Positions 5,636 to 6,435 of a stretch of 6,435 nt of DNA are shown one piece after another; the stretch's first letter is position 1, and each line of letters opens with the position of its first letter. The notes under the pieces are model-generated. The model saw nothing but the letters and a program-made list of their open reading frames with translations, did no database searches and was not told where the DNA came from. The position numbers and the translations under genes are program-made. Source of the stretch: Opitutaceae bacterium (GTDB lineage Bacteria; Verrucomicrobiota; Verrucomicrobiia; Opitutales; Opitutaceae); the NCBI GenBank assembly GCA_025352845.1, contig JANXSC010000221.1, forward strand, positions 1 through 6,435, read 5' to 3'.

Positions 5636-5701
5636 ACGAATCGTGGCGGTTCGGCTCGTTTGCGGCCTTCGCGTCGGTGTGGGGAGATGTCTGGTTGAGG
5701 A

Positions 5702-5786
5702 GCATCTCAGTTTTCTGCAAATTCACGGGCGGGACGCCCGTGCCACGTGGCATGGGCGTCCCGCCCATGTCAGAAAACTGAGATGC
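5702..5786. repeat. 85-bp nested inverted-repeat element with paired REP hairpins
   Basis: Perfect 16-bp outer inverted arms, GCATCTCAGTTTTCTG (5702-5717) and its complement (5771-5786), enclose two REP hairpins. One is CACGGGCG-GGA-CGCCCGTG (5724-5742), identical to the hairpin in the repeats beside the RAYT. The other is CATGGGCG-TCC-CGCCCATG (5751-5769). This is MITE-like and could be a non-autonomous element mobilised by a RAYT. It lies 77 bp upstream of the dehydrogenase start. Confidence 0.88.
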
Positions 5787-5863
5787 GCCCTGAGATCTCT
5801 GCCTGTCACCCGCGCGATTGACGCGTAACCGATGAGTTACCAGAACAAGTCTCCTCGCCCCCC

Positions 5864-6435
5864 ATGAAACCATTCCTCGCCGCCGCGTTTACCACCGTTT
5901 GCCTCGCCGCCTTCGCCGCCGAGGTGCCGACCTCGCGCATCACCTACACCCAGGCCTACGGCGAAAGCAAAAATCCCACGGCGCTTGATCCGGCGAAGGA
6001 ATTGCCGCGCTATCCCGCCGTCGAGCCCAAGGCCGCCATCGCGACGTGGAAGGTGAAGCCGGGTTTCAAGCTCGAGCTCGCGGCGCATGAGCCGCTCGTG
6101 CGCGACCCGGTGGCCATCACGTTTGATGAGAACGGCCGGATGTTCGTCTGCGAAATGATCGACTACTCGGAGGAGCGCGACCACGACCCGCATTGGGGCC
6201 GCATCACGATGCTCGAGGACAAGGATGGCGACGGCTTCTACGAGACCAGCACGGTCTTCGCGGACAACCTGCCATGGCCGACCGGGCTCATCTGGGCGAA
6301 TGGCGGCCTGTTTGTCGCCGCGACGCCCGACATCTGGCGCTTCGAGGATCGCGATGGCGACGGGCGTGCGGAGGTGCGGGAGAAAGTCTTCACGGGTTTC
6401 GGCACCGGCCTCGCGCGGCTCAACGTGCAGGCGCT
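5864..6435 (+). CDS. PVC-type membrane-bound dehydrogenase, N-terminal part (runs off the right edge)
   Basis: The first 190 residues match the start of the PVC-type membrane-bound dehydrogenase domain family (TIGR02604-like). These are large exported proteins with a beta-propeller similar to glucose/sorbosone dehydrogenases and often a C-terminal heme-binding CxxCH domain. ATG 5864 gives a signal peptide, MKPFLAAAFTTVCLAAFAA, cleaved near residue 19. The segment KPGFKLELAAHEPLVRDP (65-82) and AITFDENGRMFVCEM (84-98) are typical family opening blocks. Two Asp-rich calcium-loop-like motifs follow, DKDGDGFYE (119-127) and DRDGDGRAE (162-170), then TGFGTG (177-182). The protein probably oxidises a sugar or alcohol outside the inner membrane, passing electrons to a cytochrome; the substrate is unknown. 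The heme domain and most of the propeller lie outside the window. It is divergent from the exported epimerase-like gene, perhaps in the same catabolic theme. No Shine-Dalgarno is evident upstream. Confidence 0.88.
   Translation, partial: MKPFLAAAFTTVCLAAFAAEVPTSRITYTQAYGESKNPTALDPAKELPRYPAVEPKAAIATWKVKPGFKLELAAHEPLVRDPVAITFDENGRMFVCEMIDYSEERDHDPHWGRITMLEDKDGDGFYETSTVFADNLPWPTGLIWANGGLFVAATPDIWRFEDRDGDGRAEVREKVFTGFGTGLARLNVQA

Larger units (their letters stand above)
5398..5863. other. Repeat-filled divergent intergenic region
   Basis: No credible gene. It contains four separate palindromic structures (5479-5506, 5510-5568, 5603-5635, 5702-5786) between two divergently transcribed genes for exported proteins. 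The only stretches free of obvious palindromes are 5398-5478, 5636-5701 and 5787-5863, so promoters for both genes probably lie there. I could not identify convincing -35/-10 boxes. Confidence 0.65.

Noticed and set aside
5510..5786. CRISPR array
   Set aside because: The palindromes differ from one another, are irregularly spaced and have no regular unit of repeat plus unique spacer.
5565..5873. A minus-strand frame containing MGGTPMPRGTGVPPV and SLRPWRPWR
   Set aside because: It consists of several intergenic repeats read through in one frame; no conserved domain, and it covers the 5' region of the dehydrogenase gene.

Overview
The window looks like a piece of chromosome from a Verrucomicrobiota bacterium, most likely Opitutaceae-like. 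Three things suggest this: a GC-rich coding style, many copies of the short hairpin repeat that reads HGRDARAT or RGTGVPPV in translation (frequent in that group), and a PVC-type secreted dehydrogenase gene. The taxonomic call is inference from style and gene content.

Layout, left to right. From 1 to 1286 (minus strand) one uninterrupted reading frame of at least 428 codons runs off the left edge. Its first 195 codons look like the N-terminal domain of an isochorismate synthase (MenF type). The frame then passes through a 41-bp repeat and a complete REP-associated tyrosine transposase (RAYT) domain, then into a second perfect copy of the same repeat. This is the most unusual object in the window: a transposase that seems to sit in frame inside a metabolic gene. 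A bipartite hairpin repeat (1301-1349) separates it from metG (1351-2898, minus), the methionyl-tRNA synthetase.

Back to back with metG, with essentially no intergenic space, is a DevR/DosR-like LuxR response regulator (about 2933-3571, plus). Its receiver domain has lost the recognisable first strand and acidic pocket. After a short gap comes an AT-richer orphan gene (3696-4205, minus) that stands out from its GC-rich surroundings and is probably acquired. A gene-free stretch (4206-4512) holds another bipartite repeat, a fragment of an inverted-repeat element and a hairpin. Next is a secreted TIM-barrel protein of the sugar phosphate isomerase/epimerase type (4513-5397, minus).

The last spacer (5398-5863) is crowded with repeats: a long hairpin, a GTAG...CTAC two-hairpin element, a third hairpin, and an 85-bp element with 16-bp inverted ends enclosing two REP hairpins. 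At the right edge begins a PVC-type membrane-bound dehydrogenase (5864 to beyond 6435, plus), also exported.

The genes do not form one pathway. MenF (menaquinone synthesis) and MetG (translation) are housekeeping functions on the same strand. The epimerase-like protein and the dehydrogenase are divergent, exported proteins of a type often found in sugar or polymer catabolism in the PVC superphylum. What ties the window together is heavy colonisation by REP-like palindromes, with one RAYT present that could be their mobilising enzyme. No rRNA, tRNA, CRISPR array or origin was seen.
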